Below, one piece after another: positions 23,526 through 35,530 of a stretch of DNA of 64,000 bases. A program made the position numbers and the translations under genes. The notes under the pieces are model-generated. The model was not told the origin of the DNA, made no database searches, and saw only the letters and a list, made by a program, of their open reading frames with translations. The stretch is from Siphonodentalium dalli (taxonomy: Eukaryota; Mollusca; Scaphopoda; Gadilida; Siphonodentaliidae). Within the stretch, counting starts at the first letter, position 1, and each line of letters begins with the position of its first letter. The stretch is from NCBI GenBank assembly GCA_032622095.1, contig CP136062.1, positions 54,543,849 to 54,607,848 of the forward strand. The letters run 5' to 3'.

Positions 23526-24879
23526 AAAAAGTGTCTTTGGGCTAATCATATCGATTACTCGGTCATATTCTATTAACACATCTTCAGTTTGGCGAAGATT
23601 TTGGGGCTATAGCAAATACGAGGGTGGTCGTTTCGAAGCCCAGATTTGATTTCAAATGCATCCGAATAACCTACCCTGAAAGGCTCTTTAATTCCAAATC
23701 TAAAAATTACAATGACAGCGATATTATCGAGAATTATCTGTCATATTTAGATGCTGATTCTCAATGCATCGAATGAGCGCACACCAGATTTGTCTGCCAA
23801 TGAATAACCGCCTTGGGTGGAACGAATAATCGCCTGGCATGTATATTGCTTTACTCAGGAATACTACCATAAGTATATGAAATCAGATGAAAGTCTAATA
23901 ATTCCTGGTCAGGCTGTTAATGAACATTATATAAATGACGACATAGTCCCCGTTTTGATCCATTGTAAGATTTTATTACATTTAAAGTGGTCCACGTGGT
24001 CAAAATTGTGTCGCACAACGCGTGATTTGAGCTTCATTTTTGTCTTCTGAAAAATTAAATATCACGAGGGACTCTTAATATACCGTCTTCAACGATATAT
24101 ATACACAATGGAATCGAAATATTTCTCATTCAATTTGGTTATAACTAGATACTCACCATTTACGTCGTCGTTTCTCACAATTGTTTTCTTGATGACAACA
24201 AAATCGAACTGAATCATCGCAAATATCGCGAACGAATCATCGCAAATAAGGCGAAGGAACTGATTCTTTGATCGCAGCTGAGCCCCATTGCATATGTCGA
24301 GTTTTAAAAGACGAAATTTTACCACGTCTGTTACAAAGAGGGTCCATGCTCACAAAACGAATACATGTAGTTTGGTAAATAACGGACGTAGACACACAAT
24401 TGCGAAAGAATGTCTTCACTACATAACTCACATACACATGTCATAGACGGTGTGTAACTCCCAAGCCAGAGGAATAGTATATCAACCATCATGAGTAAAT
24501 ATATAGAATTACATTTGCATGCATATCATATCCTTAATGTCACCAGTGAGAGAATCCCCAAGGGAGATTCTTTATCTCACTTGGGAAAAATGTTTTGTCT
24601 GTGAATGTGAGCGCGTGATTTACTATGTACGTATGTCTCATCCTCTGTTGTTATGTTTTCTTTCATAAATAACAAAACGGAAAAATAAACAAAGAACGTA
24701 CTTACTTCCGCGGCCCCAAAGCGGCAGATAATAAAGATCATTATCAATTATGATATTTTGTGCTCGTTTTCAATGTATAATGATGGATTGTGTGTACATT
24801 GTCGCCATGTGTGTTTCATTTATTCTTTTGTCCAGTAAGATGAAATTAACTTAGAAAATTTTGCCTAACTTTGTGTCAA

Positions 24880-25155
24880 ATAGCATAGGACATCTTTAAC
24901 TTGCTAAATTCAACCTCGACTTCAAACCTCAGGTGTACCGGATCAATGTGCAAAAGTGTATCATACTAGGATATGGTAGGGTATCTTTATTTACAATATA
25001 CTTCACAATATAACTTGGTGTAAAATAGGACAGGGCATCTTTAAATGGTTAAATTCAACCGATACTTCAAACCTCAAATGTACCTGAACAATGTGCAAAA
25101 GTGTACCCTACTAGGATATGGTAGGGGATCTTTATTAACAATATACACACAATAA
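24880..25155. repeat. Tandem duplication, ~145-bp unit, two copies
   Basis: The segment containing GTGCAAAAGTGTA and TACTAGGATATGGTAGGG occurs twice (about 24890-25010 and 25030-25150) with similar flanks (GGACA...GCATCTTTAA). It is non-coding. Confidence 0.75.
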
Positions 25156-25530
25156 GCACATTTAATATAATATAAACAAGTTTTGTTCTTGCATATCGCG
25201 AGGTTATAACAGTCATGGTTGACGAATGGTGAGTTACGATGACGAGGGGGGCTGGATAATACCTGTGATCGGAACACATGCAGTGGGTGAGCTGGAAGTT
25301 TATCATACTTACGAGTTAAAGGTTGATATACATTTTATGAACATCAATTGCATGGTCAATGTGTGTTTGGTATTCAAAATATGTTCAAATTAAATTTAAA
25401 ATACAAACCACTTTGTCTTAGAGACATAACAGGTGACGTAGGTTGCTGGCTCTTGGTGATGATATGCTCTAAACTCGAGATCCCCTAACTGTCAAATGTG
25501 TTAACCCTTTACCCAACAGAACGACCCTGT

Positions 25531-25599
25531 GCCAATGCATTCTCTTATATATGCGAGTCGACCATAGGTCGCCTCGCATATATAAGAGAATGCATTGGC
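25531..25599. repeat. 69-bp palindrome, copy a
   Basis: A ~33-bp stem closes on an ATA loop with a single mismatched pair (T/C at 25558/25572). It begins GCCAATGCATTCTC and ends with the complement. By eye it is the exact reverse complement of the copies at 25732 and 45631. Confidence 0.93.
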
Positions 25600-25731
25600 T
25601 TAACATATTAAAAATGATAAAATTGTCAAAGAATGTAGAAAAATATTATAAAAATTGTTAAAAAATGTAAGAAAAAATTATAAATTTGTTAAGGAATGTA
25701 AGAAAAAATGGTAAAAAAAGATTTTTTTTAG

Positions 25732-25800
25732 GCCAATGCATTCTCTTATATATGCGAGGCGACCTATGGTCGACTCGCATATATAAGAGAATGCATTGGC
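25732..25800. repeat. 69-bp palindrome, copy b
   Basis: Identical over all 69 bases to the palindrome at 45631-45699, although the elements carrying the two have different terminal repeats. Confidence 0.93.
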
Positions 25801-26002
25801 ATAGGGCATAACTGTAACCATCACAATGTGGTCAATGAACCGGTTCCAATGATATCCATATTTGTATGGTGTTATTGAGACAGACCGAAGATATTTTAGG
25901 CTGTTGGAGCTTTATTTGGGCGTTTTTGGCCGTTTTGTTGGGTAAAGGGTTAATTTATAAATGCAATATATGCCGCTATAACTAGCTATTTTCATTCACC
26001 GA

Positions 26003-26160
26003 ATGGGGGATATGTTTTATGTATAGTATTGAACATAGCATTTGACCATGTTTCTGTTTTACAATGTATCAATAGGGGATATGTTTATGTATAGATTTTC
26101 ACTATTGAACATAGCATTTGACCACACATATAATCCCTAGTTCCTTATTTACAAGTTATC
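26003..26160. repeat. Two-copy tandem duplication (~85-90 bp)
   Basis: GGGGATATGTTT...TGAACATAGCATTTGACCA occurs twice in succession. The second copy has a small insertion. It lies about 110 bp upstream of the gene B exon at 26270. Confidence 0.65.
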
Positions 26161-26269
26161 AATATGGGTTATATACCATCATCGATGTGGACACAGCATA
26201 GGTGGCAACCATTGGCACTATTATCCGATGCAATCAAGAACAATGTTTGTGTTGATAATGTCATTACAG

Positions 26270-26372
26270 ACGCCATGTCAATATGATCCATGCGAGTCAT
26301 CCTCCGTGTGCATTCATGATGCAACCAAGAGCCATGGTTACGGATGCCTGCCAATCAGTATCTCACAGAATG
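26270..26372 (+). CDS. Gene B exon 2: short Cys-rich (EGF-like fragment) exon
   Basis: This 103-nt exon starts after TCATTACAG and ends at a GTATGT donor. In phase 0 it encodes 34 residues with cysteines at 3, 8, 14 and 26 (PCQYDPCESSSVC...GYGC), a spacing like the first part of an EGF domain. It then runs through LPISISQN and ends with one base of a glycine codon (phase 1). The phase-0 start matches the phase-0 donor of exon 1 (20874). The phase-1 end matches the phase-1 start of the Thr-rich exon (54998), where the joined codon is Gly followed by Cys. These consistent joins are the main support. No ATG-to-stop ORF marks it. It could instead be a chance open stretch between splice-like sites. 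Confidence 0.62.
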
Positions 26373-26602
26373 GTATGTGACTTTATATTTATCAACACTG
26401 AATTGCTTGGGGGGGGGCTATAAATCACCAACCGCTAGTGAGCAATTTTCAAAATGGTCTCAATAATACGAAGCTAAGGGTGCGTTCATACGCTGGCAAA
26501 ATTACACTGCAAACTGCAAAAATGGCATTCCCGATGATACGTTAGCTGGCATTTTTGCCGGATGCCGGCTATAGCTCCGTCGTGGCTGACTGACACAAAT
26601 CT

Positions 26603-27498
26603 TGGCCGCTGCTGTTTGTCCTGTATATCAATCACCCACCCGAATGTGTAAAATATGAAGTGATGCTGTTTGCAGACGATACAAAACGTTATAAGGAGAT
26701 AACAGAGGAAAATGATATGGGCATACTGCAAAGCGATTTTGATGAACTCCAGATGTGGTCAAACTGGTTACTAAGATTCCATCCAGAGAAATGTGTTGTC
26801 GTGAATGTTGGGAAAGAAGAGTATCAGCCAAATTACAACTTGAAAGACAAGAATGGGAGTGAAAGTAAATTAAAACAAGTGGAAAAAGAAAAGGACATAG
26901 GAGTAACCACAGACAGAAATCTACCATTTCCAACAGTGTTCTTTGGGCCATCAGAAGATCATTCCTCTACTTAGACTACACCACAATGGCAAAACTCTAT
27001 AAAGGACTAGTAAAACTACTTGCATATGCTCAACCTGCCTGGAGACCATATCTAAACAAAACACACAGTTCCAATGGAAAAAGTTCAAAAGAGAGCAACG
27101 AAACTAGTGCCAGGTTTAAAAGATATGAGATACGAGGATAGACTAAGAAAGATGGAACTACCAACCATGATGTACAGAAGCCACCGAGGTGATATGATCG
27201 AATGTTTCAAAATATTCAACTGCTACGATCCGGAAGTATCAAACATTCTTACAAGAAACACCGAATCTCGGACCAGAGGCCACAACTATAAACTATACAA
27301 AGAAAGATCCAACTATGACGTGAGAAAATATACAGCCAAAGAGTGGTCACTACTTTGAACAATCTACCAGCCGAAGTGGTGTATGCTGAAAATATAAACC
27401 AATTCAAAAACAGACTAGATAATCATTGGAGAAATCAAGATGTTAAGTATGACTATAAAGCGGAATGGATGACTGATTTTCAACCATTTATACCATAA
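26603..27498 (+). pseudogene. 5'-truncated CR1/L2-like LINE reverse transcriptase remnant
   Basis: The first reading frame shows the second half of an RT domain. PLLFVLYIN is followed by the catalytic LFADD at about 26664-26679, then WLLRFHPEKC and KEKDIGVTTD. A frame change near 26940-26975 leads to AIRRSFLYLDYTTM...LYKGLVKLL. A further change leads to EKVQKRATKLVPGLKDMRYE and a short in-frame tail ending at 27498 (TAA). The order matches the C-terminal half of CR1/L2-type pol proteins. The 5' end is truncated and there are at least two frameshifts, so it is dead. It starts only 230 bp after gene B exon 2. Confidence 0.85.
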
Positions 27499-28260
27499 TT
27501 GGCTATGCTATTGTGTGTATAACACCTATTTTGTAAATTTCATCTTTACACCCTACTGTGGGTATAAAGATTCCTACTATTGGTATAACTGTTGTGTAAA
27601 TGTTTCAATGGCACTTTATGTGTCAAGCGTCTTTTCCCATAGTAGAACGTCGCGGCAGTTGACCTCTGGCGGCCTCGCTGTCGAAATTTAGCCCCAGTTT
27701 TCGTCACGCCCGCTTCGCGAAGTAAATACACAATTTTTCCGACTGAAAACACTCTGAAATGCGATAAGTGGTCTGAACACAGAGATATATACTATCCAAT
27801 TCCATATAATGTGTTTACTTGTCGAAAAATGACAGATTAAAGTTAGTTTAACGATGTGTTATGCTCGCTGCACCGACAAAGTACACGTTTTATCTAGGTC
27901 GGCGACAGCAGTTGAAAATGTAAACATACAGTCGCACGTGTTAAATTCGTCTACCTTCCGTGTTTAAAGCGAACGACGGATTACACTTTTACAACAACGT
28001 AGATTGTTAATGTTATCTGCAATGAGGGAAATCTGAATGTGTATTCATATCAGCTGACTGATGCCCTAGAAAGTGGCGGATCACCAAATTGCCTAGAAGT
28101 ATGTATTGCTACGCGTGCCCCACATTCCTGATAGCTTAAAATATTTGGGTCACTCAGTGCGCATACATTTTAAGTCACCGACAGAGTAGCAATACAAGTA
28201 GATATATTTACGAAGCGACCAAAGAATAATAATTATATTGTATAAACAAAATACACCCAT

Positions 28261-28379
28261 AGTAGCCGAGAATAACAAATTTTCACCACTCCTGGAATTG
28301 TGGTTTTAACCACTCGCCAAAGGCTCGTGGTTAAAACCATAATACCACTCGTGGTGAAAATTTGTTATTCTCGGCTACT
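28261..28379. repeat. Long near-perfect hairpin (119 bp)
   Basis: AGTAGCCGAGAATAACAAAT at the left end pairs with its complement at the right end. The arms run to a short loop near 28318-28324 (internal CACTCGCCAAAGGCTCGTGG). It is a palindromic MITE-like unit with no ORF. Confidence 0.88.
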
Positions 28380-28383
28380 CTCT

Positions 28384-28800
28384 AAAAAACACTGTGTAGA
28401 AACGCTACACACTTTGTACACATATATGTGTAACATCTGCTCTCCAACAATTATGTGTAGGAAACTGTAGAGCAATTTTGGTACACACAATATGTGTAGC
28501 TCTATACACACATGTATGTGTATAGAGCAATTTTTGGTACACACAATATGTGTAGCTCTATACACACATGTATGTGTAGTCGCTATACACTTGTGTGTAG
28601 TAAACAGTTGGTAGACAGTTACTACACAGATAATACACAGTGTGTACTTTATTTATACACATTTGTGTACATAGTACACAGTAGTGTGTACTTTATTTAT
28701 ACACATCTGTGTAACAACCTACACAATTTTGTAGTATATAGTACCCAGTATTGTGCATATTTGGTACACACACTGTGTACCAACTAATCTATACACTTTA
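28384..28800. repeat. Array of short TGTGTA/TACACA palindromes
   Basis: Dozens of ACACATNNATGTGT-type mini-palindromes alternate with short A/T spacers. A ~60-bp unit (TTTTGGTACACACAATATGTG...TACACACATGTATGTG) is directly repeated near 28470-28575. It begins immediately after the hairpin at 28261. A shorter patch of the same kind lies at 42995-43125. Short ORFs here are chance readings. Confidence 0.8.
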
Positions 28801-29109
28801 TGTGTAATAAATTTACATGCATTCTTTTTGCAAATATTGGACATTTTTGGGTGATGTAGCAACTGTAATGTCGAATCAGAATCGCATGGTTGAGGCCACT
28901 GAATTTAGGCCATCACAGTAAGAATGTTTGATATTGAAAGCCATAATTATTACTTCTTTTTTTTTATTAGCCAAAACAAATCATGAAAAACATGCTATCA
29001 TATGTTATATATGCTGAATGGACCTCATATTACATTGGCATTTACATGTACTGGTATAATAAATTTGCAATGACAATGAAATGGGCAAGAAAAGTTTAAC
29101 TCACTATTT

Positions 29110-29626
29110 ATCTAACTTTTCCGGTTCAATATAATTGTTTAATTGCCAATTTATTTTACAGGCAAATGACAATGCCAACTATGGGTGATGTTCGATCAAT
29201 TAAGTGTACTGGATGTATATATAATAGCACATTCCTCGGGATTTTATTCTGGGTAACATTTTTCTGACAATGCTGTGTTTTCTCAACAAAATTTATCAAT
29301 ATGATACTTTCATTCTCAGTTTTTGAAGCCACTTCTTCAATTGACAGGGCACGAGGATCTTCGGATTGACTCCAAGCCACCTCTCCCATGTCAATGACAT
29401 GAAGATCTTTCAAAAACTGAGAATGAAAGTATCATATTGATAAATTTTGTTGAGAAAACACAGCATTGTCAGAAAAATGTTACCCAGAATAAAATCCCGA
29501 GGAATGTGCTATTAGATATACATCCAGTACGCTTAATTGATCGAACATCACCCATAGTTGGCATTGTCATTTGCCTGTAAAATAAATTGGCAAATAAACA
29601 ATTATATTGAACCGGAAAAGTTAGAT
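29110..29626. repeat. Inverted repeat with ~217-bp arms
   Basis: Left arm 29110-29326 and right arm 29410-29626 are nearly perfect reverse complements (ends ATCTAACTTTTCCGGTTCAA and its complement). The ~83-bp spacer is the first copy of the CACCTCT/TCAATTGACA core repeated further right. Confidence 0.88.
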
Positions 29627-30115
29627 GCATTCAAGTTTATATTTTAATTGCTTGCATCCAGGATAAGGCATCGAAGTCACCTCTTCAATTGACAGGGTAT
29701 GAGGATCTTTAGAATGACTCCAAGTCACCTCTCCCTTGTCAATGACAAGAGGATTTTTCAAAAACTGAGTGAGCATGAAAATATCATTTTGATAAGTTTT
29801 GACAAGAGGACACAACACTCTCCAAAAAGTATCAACCCATTAGTTATCATATACATGTATAACGGATTTGTGGAATGGAACTAACTTCAGAGAAAGTTGG
29901 CATTGAAATTCATATATACCGGTACAATAAAATGGCAATGACAATACAAACAATGCTATTATGAATAGAGTTACATGCATTTTAATAATTGCTCTTATTC
30001 TGGAGTCAGCATCGAAGTCACCTCTTCAATTGACAGGGTATGAGGATCTTTGGAATGATTCCAAGCCACCTCTCCCGCATCAATGACATGAGGATTTTTC
30101 GAAAACTGAGCATAT
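29324..30115. repeat. Three core copies at ~345-bp spacing
   Basis: A ~90-bp core recurs at about 29328, 29672 and 30015. It contains CACYTCTTCAATTGACAGGG and then CCACCTCTCCC..GTCAATGACA. Each core is itself a dimer of a ~47-bp half-unit. Each ends in a version of TTTTTCRAAAACTGA. The spacing is nearly constant while the flanks differ, as expected for a decayed satellite. Confidence 0.8.
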
Positions 30116-31233
30116 ATTAAATTTATCGTTTTGATCTGTTTTGAACTTTTGACGAGACAGCACTGTCAGATAAGTACTGTTAAAATTTACGAAAGAAGTT
30201 ACAAGTAAAAGTGGGACCAGCAATTTCTGTTGCGTTACATATACTGTAGTTAGGATACCACCAGTCATTGAACAGGAATCACTTCTCTATTACTTTCACG
30301 GTGTATCATGGCAATTAAGATTCAGTATCAATGCTTACATTACAATTCAGAAGCAGAATACACAGAACACTGATAAGGTGTCATCACACCAAACACCAAG
30401 ATAAAATATGGTCTCTTTGATGTTATTTAATTTGTACACCCCACTGACTTATCCTATTTCCAGTAGATAAATAAACCCATATTATATTAAGCTGACATCG
30501 TTTTTCAATACAATATTACCACCATTACTTTGATAGAGGAAAGTTTATTCTCAAAGAGTATAATTATTTTACATGAACTTTATTTTAATGGTATATAACT
30601 ACATATCCAACAAATGAAGCTGAAAATTCATATTTCATGTGCTGCAGGAGCCTTCAAACTCTGGTTGACACTACAGTAACAGTTGAGGCACAAGCAGACA
30701 TGTTCACTGGAGAAATGTTAATAGATAGTCCACTTCAGCCGTTTCAGTCAGTTAATAAATTAGAGGAATAATAGTATGACCACTGCTCCAATCCTGTAGT
30801 TAGCCAAAATCAAGGCTTCTTTTACCATGATTTTAATGAACAGAGAACAGAAAATTCCTTAGTTGAAGATTGTCAGATCATCAATTACAATAATGTGACT
30901 CATCATCCATCCTCCTTCACAATAACATATTGCATGGTAATTTACAAAGCATGTGTATGATATTACACGGCTGAAGATTGTCACACATTTGAGAACTGGT
31001 CCATAAATACTGTTTGTCATCCACCTTGAATGGGAAATTCAACTCATGGCATTTTGAAGCTAGAAGTAGTAACATATCATTACTGTATGGTAGACCTCTA
31101 CTTCCTCATATAGCACATTGTATATCTGATTCTGTAGTCATCCTGAAAAAATAAATATATGAAGTCAGAATTTTAAATAATTGTTTATGTATGTCATGAT
31201 TTGAACTGAAAAAAATCTATTATAGCATGGATC

Positions 31234-31641
31234 TTAAAAGGTACTCAATCTGATTAAGCACCCCTAAAATACTATTTCTTCGGCTTCAGGGGTTAAAAAT
31301 AATTAATTTGAGTCGAGGAACCCATCCATCAAAGCTCAGAATGATCAGATATTGATTCTTTTTTTTAATTTGTAATTTTCTCGAGATGTGTACTAATAAT
31401 TGCAACAGAATTATTTATTCAAACGGACGAAGATGGATAACTCTAAAATGAAGCACTGAGAACTTCCTTTTGACCGGATGTTCTGGGCCAGAAACAAGAG
31501 ATAACAAAACTTCAAAAATTTATATCTGATCACTCTGAGGGTTGATGGGTAGGTTACTCGACTCGAATCAATTATTTTTTTTACCTCAGAAGCCAAAGAA
31601 ATAGTAATTTATGAGGGTCTAATTGGATTGAGTACCTTTAA
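31234..31641. mobile_element. TTAA-flanked MITE, AAAGGTACTCAATC family, copy 1
   Basis: Ends are AAAGGTACTCAATCTGAT and the complement of ATTGGATTGAGTACCTTT, both next to TTAA. The internal GAGTCGAGGAACCCATCCAT is also found near the start of the copy at 35968. It is palindromic overall (GATTTGAGTCGAGGAACC-like arm near 31308 against a GGTTACTCGACTCGAATC-like arm near 31551). Confidence 0.82.
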
Positions 31642-32019
31642 CATTTAACCAACCATTTTCAGACACACCTCCCCCAACTTGTTGATGAAAATCCACAAAT
31701 CAGGTTCCAGCTATCTAGGTCACTTGTACCAATGTTCATCATATTTCCCAAACATGAAATGACACACTCTATGATTTCCAGGCTTCAATTTAAAGATGAA
31801 TTATCTGTTCCCACAACAAGTATATAGTTTCCTCGGTATAACATAAGAGAAATGAATCAAAAACACCTACCTGGGAACACTACTATCAATTAATATTGAT
31901 TTCCTTATATAATGTGACTATCAAGTTGCCCTGTGGGACATATATTTGTCACTATTTTTAGAAATAGATATTGCTCAGAACAAACAGAGCTGTAAACTGT
32001 TTAAATATAATCAATATTA

Positions 32020-32560
32020 AGTATGCATCATCCGATTAGATGCCCCTCAATAAGGCTCAATCTCATATATATTTTGAAGACCTCTGTTTGTCTGTCTGTA
32101 TGTTTGTCTGTCATTGATACAAATCTACGATTCTCGGCCGATCGGGACGAAATTGGTACGTGTGTGTAGTTACTATATATTTGGATTCGGGTGGGAGGAT
32201 ATCTGATTTGAGTCGATGAACCCACCCACCAAAGCTAAGAGTTATTACATATTCATTTTTAAATCTATTATTTTTCACCATCGAGACTTAATAGTGGCCT
32301 GGGAAAAAGTCAACGGGCCAATGGTCTTGGACCAAATTGCGGATGAAGATAACTCTAAAATCAAGTAGCTTTGTGTTGATAATGAGGCAAAATTTTCATT
32401 GAAAAACATGTTGATAAATAACACATTTTGAGCAATTTTATACTATAATTGACATTATTTTTGAGCAATTAATCGATTCTGATAACTGAAGCAGCATTTC
32501 AAAATATGTTGTTGGAAGCTGAATATATGGGGTTCATTGAATCAACTTGAGAGTTTGCAC
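32020..32560. mobile_element. Diverged relative of the AAAGGTACTCAATC MITE
   Basis: GATTTGAGTCGATGAACCCA and the CACCATCGAGACTT region correspond to internal parts of the elements at 31234 and 35968. The termini are degraded. It also carries TGTCTGTCTGTATGTTTGTC simple repeats near 32088-32111. Confidence 0.5.
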
Positions 32561-33140
32561 GCTAAATTATACATGAAATGCTTTATATAATTATTATACA
32601 ATGAAGTAAAATAAATAATCACTCCAAATATTAAAAAAACATGTGAGTATAATTAGTATACAGACGTGTTGGGGCTCAAGTTCCGTGAAATATTACATGA
32701 GTGGCCAGTGTCAAATTGCATCTTGCAGCATAACACTTTAACATAACAGATAAGTGGACAATTGTTTGCAGGTGTGGTTTGGTTTTGTATTTACTACACA
32801 CCAATATTCAATCAAGTAATAATATTTGTCCACTATCTAGGCAAGTTAGTTATATATTGAACATGGCAAGGAATTAAATTAATTCTCTGGAACTGGATAG
32901 GCTGTCATGCATGATGTCAAATATGTTGCGAGTCTCAATGACATCAGGATTGCACTATCGTGGACAAGCTGAAAAATTATACCAACAATGTAACTGAATT
33001 TACGAAATAAACAAAAATATTGCAGCTTTGTAATTAGAAGTAAAATAAAATAAAGCTTTATTCCACACCTATTGACTATTCAACCAAATCTCACTATTCA
33101 ACTGAATACCTATTATTGTATGCCTCTAGTGGAATAGAAG

Positions 33141-34092
33141 CCGGTGTAACACGATATCTCCCCCTGGGTATCTTCCCCCCCCCCCACCCTGGGTATCTTC
33201 CCCCCCACTCATACATTTTTTTTTCCTCACTTATTTTATATTATTATGGTAAGAAATGCCGAGAAAACTATTTTATTTTTTTTTGGTTATTTTGAAGTTT
33301 AACTTAACCCAATAATAGCATAAATATGTCAAAATATTACCGTATGATTCTATCGTTTAATTTGCTTTATATAGTCATGAAATGGCGAGAAATTAACTTT
33401 ATATGAGCAAAATTTGATAGAGTAAGAATTTGGGGTGGGGGGGAAAGATACCCAGGCCTGAGTATCTTCCCCCCACCCAGCACCTACATATGACAAAAAT
33501 TAAACGTATGATTTTATTGCTTTAAATAGTCATGATATGGTCAGAAATTAACTTTTTATGACAAAAAGTTGATAGAGTAGGAATTTGGTGTTGGGGAGAG
33601 GCCTGAGTATCCTCCACCCCCCCTCACCCAGCAGCAGAATTAAAAAAAATATATATATAAGTTTATCTCGCCATTTCATAACTATATAAAGCAAATTAAG
33701 CAATAAAATCATACTTTTAATTTTTGTCATATGTAGGGTGCTGGGTGAGGGGGAAGATACTCAGGCCTGGGTATCTTCACCCCCCTCCACCCCAAATTCT
33801 TACTCTATTAAATTGTTCTCATATAAAGTTAATTTCTCGCCATTTCATGACAATATAAAGCAAAATAAACGATAAAATCGTAAGGTAATATTTTGATATA
33901 TTTATGCTATTGTGTGAGGGGTTAAGTTAAACTTCAAAATATTTTATTTTTTTTAAATAGTTTTCTCGGCATTTCTTACCATAATATTATAAACTAAGTG
34001 AGGAAAAAAAAATATATGAGTGGGGGGGGGAAGATACCCAGGGCGGGGGGGGGGAAGATACCCAGGGGGGGGGAGATAAACTGTTACACCGG
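33141..34092. mobile_element. Nested foldback element with C/G-run ends
   Basis: Outer termini are CCGGTGTAACACGATATCTC and the matching ...GTTACACCGG. Inside are further inverted pairs: TGAGGAAAAAAAAA near 34005 against the T-run/CCTCACTTA at 33216; GGTAAGAAATGCCGAGAAAA at 33249 against its complement at 33965; and repeated GGGTATCTTCCCCC boxes facing CAGGCCTG dyads near 33455 and 33755. The whole 952 bp folds as a palindrome of palindromes. There is no ORF and no clear target duplication. Confidence 0.85.
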
Positions 34093-35212
34093 AACTATTT
34101 TTGTTGATGTTGTCATCAAGAAAGGTGACAAACAGCTATTATAGGTACATTTAGTATGTCAACAATCAGCTTCAGGTGATGTCCCGATCATAACCGGTTA
34201 TCCATCAGACTTAAATCACAATAAAGGTAGCTGACTCATGGATTGACACAATGGTGTAGAATAAATACAGAACACAACTTGTACCATAATCTCAAATATT
34301 TTATCAAAATCATGGTGGACAGTGCATAATTACATTCTGCTCGAGTTTTGCTGTCGCAAAATATATCCATGCACCTTCTGCAACTCATTTGATAAAAGAT
34401 TCTCGATGACACTAGGGGTAACTTAATTTTAGGATCCCGCAAATATTTAAAAAATCATATTCAATTAAACATGCTGCTGCATGAGTATATGATTCATATT
34501 TGATTCAACATCAGCGAAGAATATATCTATATAATATCCCCGTTGAGCTTCGCAGTGCTAAAATGAGTGTTCCGTAAAAAGCACACATCGATGACATTGC
34601 CGTAGAGTCATAAGCACCCCCTCATTATGAGAGTAGTTCATCTGGATGATTGATTTCAGCATCCTGACCGACTGTATATGTGCATGTAGGTTGTGATACA
34701 TGTGAGTCAGATCATGTAGCCCCAATGCCTCTCAAAATTAAAAGATTAGTTGAAATGCAAAGTAACATCATTATATTTTACTCACAGACACAGACTGCCA
34801 TTGGAAATGTTTTGTCCTCTCACAAATTCCAGAATTATTGGCAAAGTTGTCTTGCAGAAAATTCAGAGGATCACATCACTCATTCTTACAATAAGCTGAG
34901 GTTATCTGCAAAAATTAGTAAACACTTATTACAATATTGTTTTCATGAGAAAAAGCTATTACTCAGACTAGTTATTTAATTGCAATTGTATACATACACA
35001 TGAAATCTGAAAATTGGCCACAGCAATAACTTCCAGGGCTATAAAATCACATATGTACTTCACCAACATTCATCAGGGACGTGGATGGAGGGTCTCCATT
35101 GGGGAGGAACGCACCTTGAATTTGAAATGTATAAAGCCACCCACCTCCTAAAATATCCAACACATGCACTGACACATGTTGTATTATATCAGACAAGAAG
35201 TCAAATTTGTTT

Positions 35213-35224
35213 TCAAGTTGGAGC
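35213..35224. repeat. SINE target-site duplication, left
   Basis: TCAAGTTGGAGC, exactly repeated at 35519-35530, brackets the SINE body. Confidence 0.9.
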
Positions 35225-35518
35225 AGGGGCCCCCGGTGATCGAATCGGTAGAGTGCCAGTTGCATTACACCGCCACAGGCCGTCCAGCGCTGACAAAGCT
35301 GGTTCGAACCCCGTCATAGGAAGGCCAAGGGTGACTGGAATCGTGTATCTGGGCAAGTTTGTCAGCTGATTTCTGGGGGTCGGTGGTTTCTACACACAGT
35401 GGGACGACTTCTTGGTGAAATCAAGCCTCTGTGTGGTCTTTTCTCTACCAGTAAAATTGACAATGTCTCGTGTGGCCTGGTGGCTAGAACGACGTTAAAC
35501 CCTAATAAACCAAACCAA
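35225..35518 (+). mobile_element. tRNA-derived SINE (294 bp) with 12-bp target duplication
   Basis: The 5' head is tRNA-like. It has an A-box-like segment (TCGAATCGGTAGAGTGCC, 35240-35257) and a perfect B box GGTTCGAACCC at 35301-35311, the internal RNA polymerase III promoter. A ~200-bp body follows, ending GACGTTAAACCCTAATAAAC and then CCAAACCAA, a non-poly(A) tail of the kind seen in molluscan SINEs. The exact 12-bp repeat TCAAGTTGGAGC on both sides proves retroposition. It would be mobilised in trans by a LINE sharing its 3' tail; that partner was not identified here. The low decay of promoter and duplication suggests a fairly recent insertion. Confidence 0.92.
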
Positions 35519-35530
35519 TCAAGTTGGAGC
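35519..35530. repeat. SINE target-site duplication, right
   Basis: Exact copy of 35213-35224. Confidence 0.9.

Larger units (their letters stand above)
25501..25953. mobile_element. piggyBac-like MITE with two 69-bp palindromes
   Basis: It is flanked by TTAA (25501-25504, 25950-25953). Terminal inverted repeats are TTAACCCTTTACCCAACA and its complement, and subterminal CAGAACGRCC pairs with GGCCGTTTTG. TTAA targets with CCC-starting ends point to piggyBac-family mobilisation. Two copies of a 69-bp palindrome lie inside (25531-25599 and 25732-25800), in exactly reverse-complementary orientation. They are separated by an A-rich spacer with repeated TGTAAGAAAAAAT. No ORF is present. The related element at 41571-41844 shares the same ends. 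Confidence 0.85.
20875..26269 (+). other. Gene B intron 1
   Basis: About 5.4 kb of AT-rich sequence. It contains a (GTT)n microsatellite, a short GCCGAATCTTC repeat cluster (22375-22450), a retroposon 3' end near 23.4 kb, tandem duplications near 25 and 26 kb, and a piggyBac-like MITE. No additional exon was recognised. Confidence 0.55.

Noticed and set aside
33141-34092. LTR retrotransposon terminal repeats
   Set aside because: The repeats are inverted, not direct, and there is no primer-binding site or pol coding.
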